A DNA stretch of 13,622 bases, taken from NCBI GenBank assembly GCA_964353405.1, contig CAYGWJ010000419.1:1-13622 (forward strand). Reading direction: 5' to 3'. Both the position numbers and the translations under genes were made by a program. Numbering within the stretch: the stretch's first letter is position 1; each line of letters opens with the position of its first letter. Below the pieces are notes generated by a model that was not told the DNA's origin, searched no databases, and saw nothing but the letters and a program-made list of their open reading frames with translations. Of this stretch, positions 12,349 through 13,622 are shown in pieces. The stretch is from JBGLNJ01 sp964353405. Lineage in GTDB: Bacteria; Chloroflexota; Anaerolineae; Fen-1058.

Positions 12349-13622
12349 TTACTTGTAGTAACCGGCGTCGGTCATCAACTTTTTGACCTGGGCCACTGCG
12401 TCGTCCAGGCCGGCCTGCGCCTTGACATCGCCCAGGATGATCTTTTGCAAGATCGGGTAGGCGACGTTGGACATGGGCAGCCATTCGGCGATGAGCGGCG
12501 GCGTCTTGTAGTCTTCCTTGGCCTGCAGCAGCGCCAGCTCGAGTCGCTTCTTGTCGAGCGGGTTGGTGGACTTGGCCGCGGCGTCAATGGCCTCTTGGCC
12601 GATACTGGCGCGCGACACGGTAAAGCCGAGCTTGGTTTCAATCCGCTGCGCGTCCGGGCTGGTGAGGTGCTTGATGAGCGAGGCGGCGGCTTCCTTGTTC
12701 TTGCTGGCCTTGGTGATCGAAAAGCCGTGATTGCCGGCCCAGCCGCTGTGAACCTTGCCATCACCCATCGGCGCGCGGGCCAGCTCGAACTTGCCGGCGA
12801 CCTGGCTGCTCTTGGGGTCTTGGAAAAAGCCATACCAGCCGTACCACTCGGTGTAGATGGCGATGGTGCCATTGGCAAAGTTCTTGGCCACATCGTCCCA
12901 CACAAAGTTGGTCATGCCGGGCGGCATCGCGCCCGCTTTGTACAGGTCGGCGAACATGGTAATGGCCTTGACGCCCGCCGGGCTGTTAAAGGTCGGCACC
13001 CATTTGTCGTCGAACAAAGCGCCGCCTTCCGCAACCAGCACTTCGTAAAAGCGGCCCGTGAGCGCCTCTTCCTTGCCGGCGATCTGGGTGCCATAGATGC
13101 CCTTGCCCTTGTCGGTCAGGTCGAGCGCGAGCTGCTTGAACTCATCCCAGGTCTCGGGCACTTTTTTGCTGCCGAGCAGATCGGTGCGATAGTGGAGGCA
13201 GGAGATGTCATAGTGGCGCGGAATGACCCATAGCTTTCCATCGCGGCGGGTGGCGTCCACCAGGCGCGGGATGAAATCGGCCAGGTCGTCTTTGGTGAAA
13301 TAGGCATCGAGTGGTTCGAGGCCGCCGGCTTTGACGTACTGGGAGAAAAAGCTCGAGTGATCCCAGCACACATCATAGTCAACCGTGCCGGCCGCAAAGT
13401 CTTGCACCAGGCGCTTGTCGGTCTCAAAGCCATTGCCCTTGAACACGAACTCGACCTTGGCGCCGGTCTTGGTCTCCCAGTCGGGAATGACCTTGTACAG
13501 CTCGTCATAGTTGCCGCCGGTAATGGCGTGCATCTTGACCGTGACACCCTCAAATTGTTTCTTGGCGACTGCCGGGGCCTGAGTCGGGGCAGCCTGAGGA
13601 GGTGTGGTCGGCTGCGGAGCGG
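12349..13622 (-). CDS. ABC transporter solute-binding protein (partial, 5' end outside window)
   Basis: Extracellular solute-binding protein of the carbohydrate (family 1) type; 423 residues are visible and the N-terminus lies beyond the window edge. The frame stays open to 13620, where it reads a Pro/Ala/Thr/Gln-rich linker (APQPTTPPQAAPTQAPAVAK). Such a linker usually follows the lipid-anchored cysteine, so a lipoprotein signal is expected just outside. The internal ATG at 13533 is therefore not the start. The mature part begins FEGVTVKMHAITGGNYDELY and shows the family pattern: CWDHSSFFSQYVKAGGLEPLD; KLWVIPRHYDISCLHYRTDLL; FANGTIAIYTEWYGWYGFF; GWAGNHGFSITKASKNKEAA. The aromatic YTEWYGWYGFF strip is the sort that stacks on sugar rings. 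It is first in the visible operon and feeds the two permeases. The ligand is not identifiable. Confidence 0.92.
   Translation of the reverse strand, partial: APQPTTPPQAAPTQAPAVAKKQFEGVTVKMHAITGGNYDELYKVIPDWETKTGAKVEFVFKGNGFETDKRLVQDFAAGTVDYDVCWDHSSFFSQYVKAGGLEPLDAYFTKDDLADFIPRLVDATRRDGKLWVIPRHYDISCLHYRTDLLGSKKVPETWDEFKQLALDLTDKGKGIYGTQIAGKEEALTGRFYEVLVAEGGALFDDKWVPTFNSPAGVKAITMFADLYKAGAMPPGMTNFVWDDVAKNFANGTIAIYTEWYGWYGFFQDPKSSQVAGKFELARAPMGDGKVHSGWAGNHGFSITKASKNKEAAASLIKHLTSPDAQRIETKLGFTVSRASIGQEAIDAAAKSTNPLDKKRLELALLQAKEDYKTPPLIAEWLPMSNVAYPILQKIILGDVKAQAGLDDAVAQVKKLMTDAGYYK

Noticed and set aside
11303..12484. A 393-residue version of the MalF-like permease
   Set aside because: The extension crosses two hairpins and the 3' end of the binding-protein gene and has no permease-like sequence. 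ATG12244 has a ribosome-binding site.

Overview
The window looks like a piece of chromosome from an uncultured or poorly studied bacterium of the Chloroflexota, most likely class Anaerolineae. This is an inference. It rests on the GC-rich codon use, a sugar-type ABC importer next to UroD-like and corrinoid proteins, a large secreted DUF6345-like protein that ends in a YLPVVLK tail of the kind frequent in Chloroflexota exoproteins, and intergenic gaps filled with palindromic repeats. No rRNA, tRNA, CRISPR array, transposase or phage gene was seen.

Left half, plus strand. A palindromic repeat cluster (about 4-142) precedes a NUDIX hydrolase of the ADP-ribose pyrophosphatase type, which is translationally coupled to a MATE-family multidrug/cation antiporter. 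A 463-base gap follows. It holds a coding-like remnant and a good sigma-70-type promoter (TTGACT, 18 bases, TACAAT). The promoter faces a 730-residue exported protein with a DUF6345-like domain, whose His-Gly and Asp-Ser-Cys motifs recall clan CD (caspase/metacaspase-like) peptidases, plus an Ig/PKD-like C-terminal domain. A long hairpin separates it from a YitT-family membrane protein, which ends 4 bases from a convergent minus-strand gene.

Right half, minus strand, read from 13622 down to 5752. In transcription order: a solute-binding protein (its signal peptide lies outside the window), two carbohydrate-type ABC permeases overlapping by 4 bases, a UroD-like methyltransferase, a stand-alone corrinoid protein, a second UroD-like (MtaA/CmuA-type) methyltransferase, and an MFS transporter overlapping it. 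All seven run in one direction. The gaps of 71 to 320 bases between several of them each hold at least one strong hairpin. The two UroD-like proteins differ at the predicted zinc site: one is H-x-C...C, the other H-x-C...H. This suggests division of labour, one taking a methyl group from a substrate onto the corrinoid protein and the other passing it to an acceptor such as tetrahydrofolate or a thiol.

Taken together, the minus-strand block reads as an import-demethylate-export module for a methylated (O-, N- or S-methyl) organic compound brought in by a sugar-like ABC transporter. The substrate, the transporter ATPase and any corrinoid-reactivating protein are not visible here. This module, and the caspase-like exported protein, are the two most interesting things in the window.
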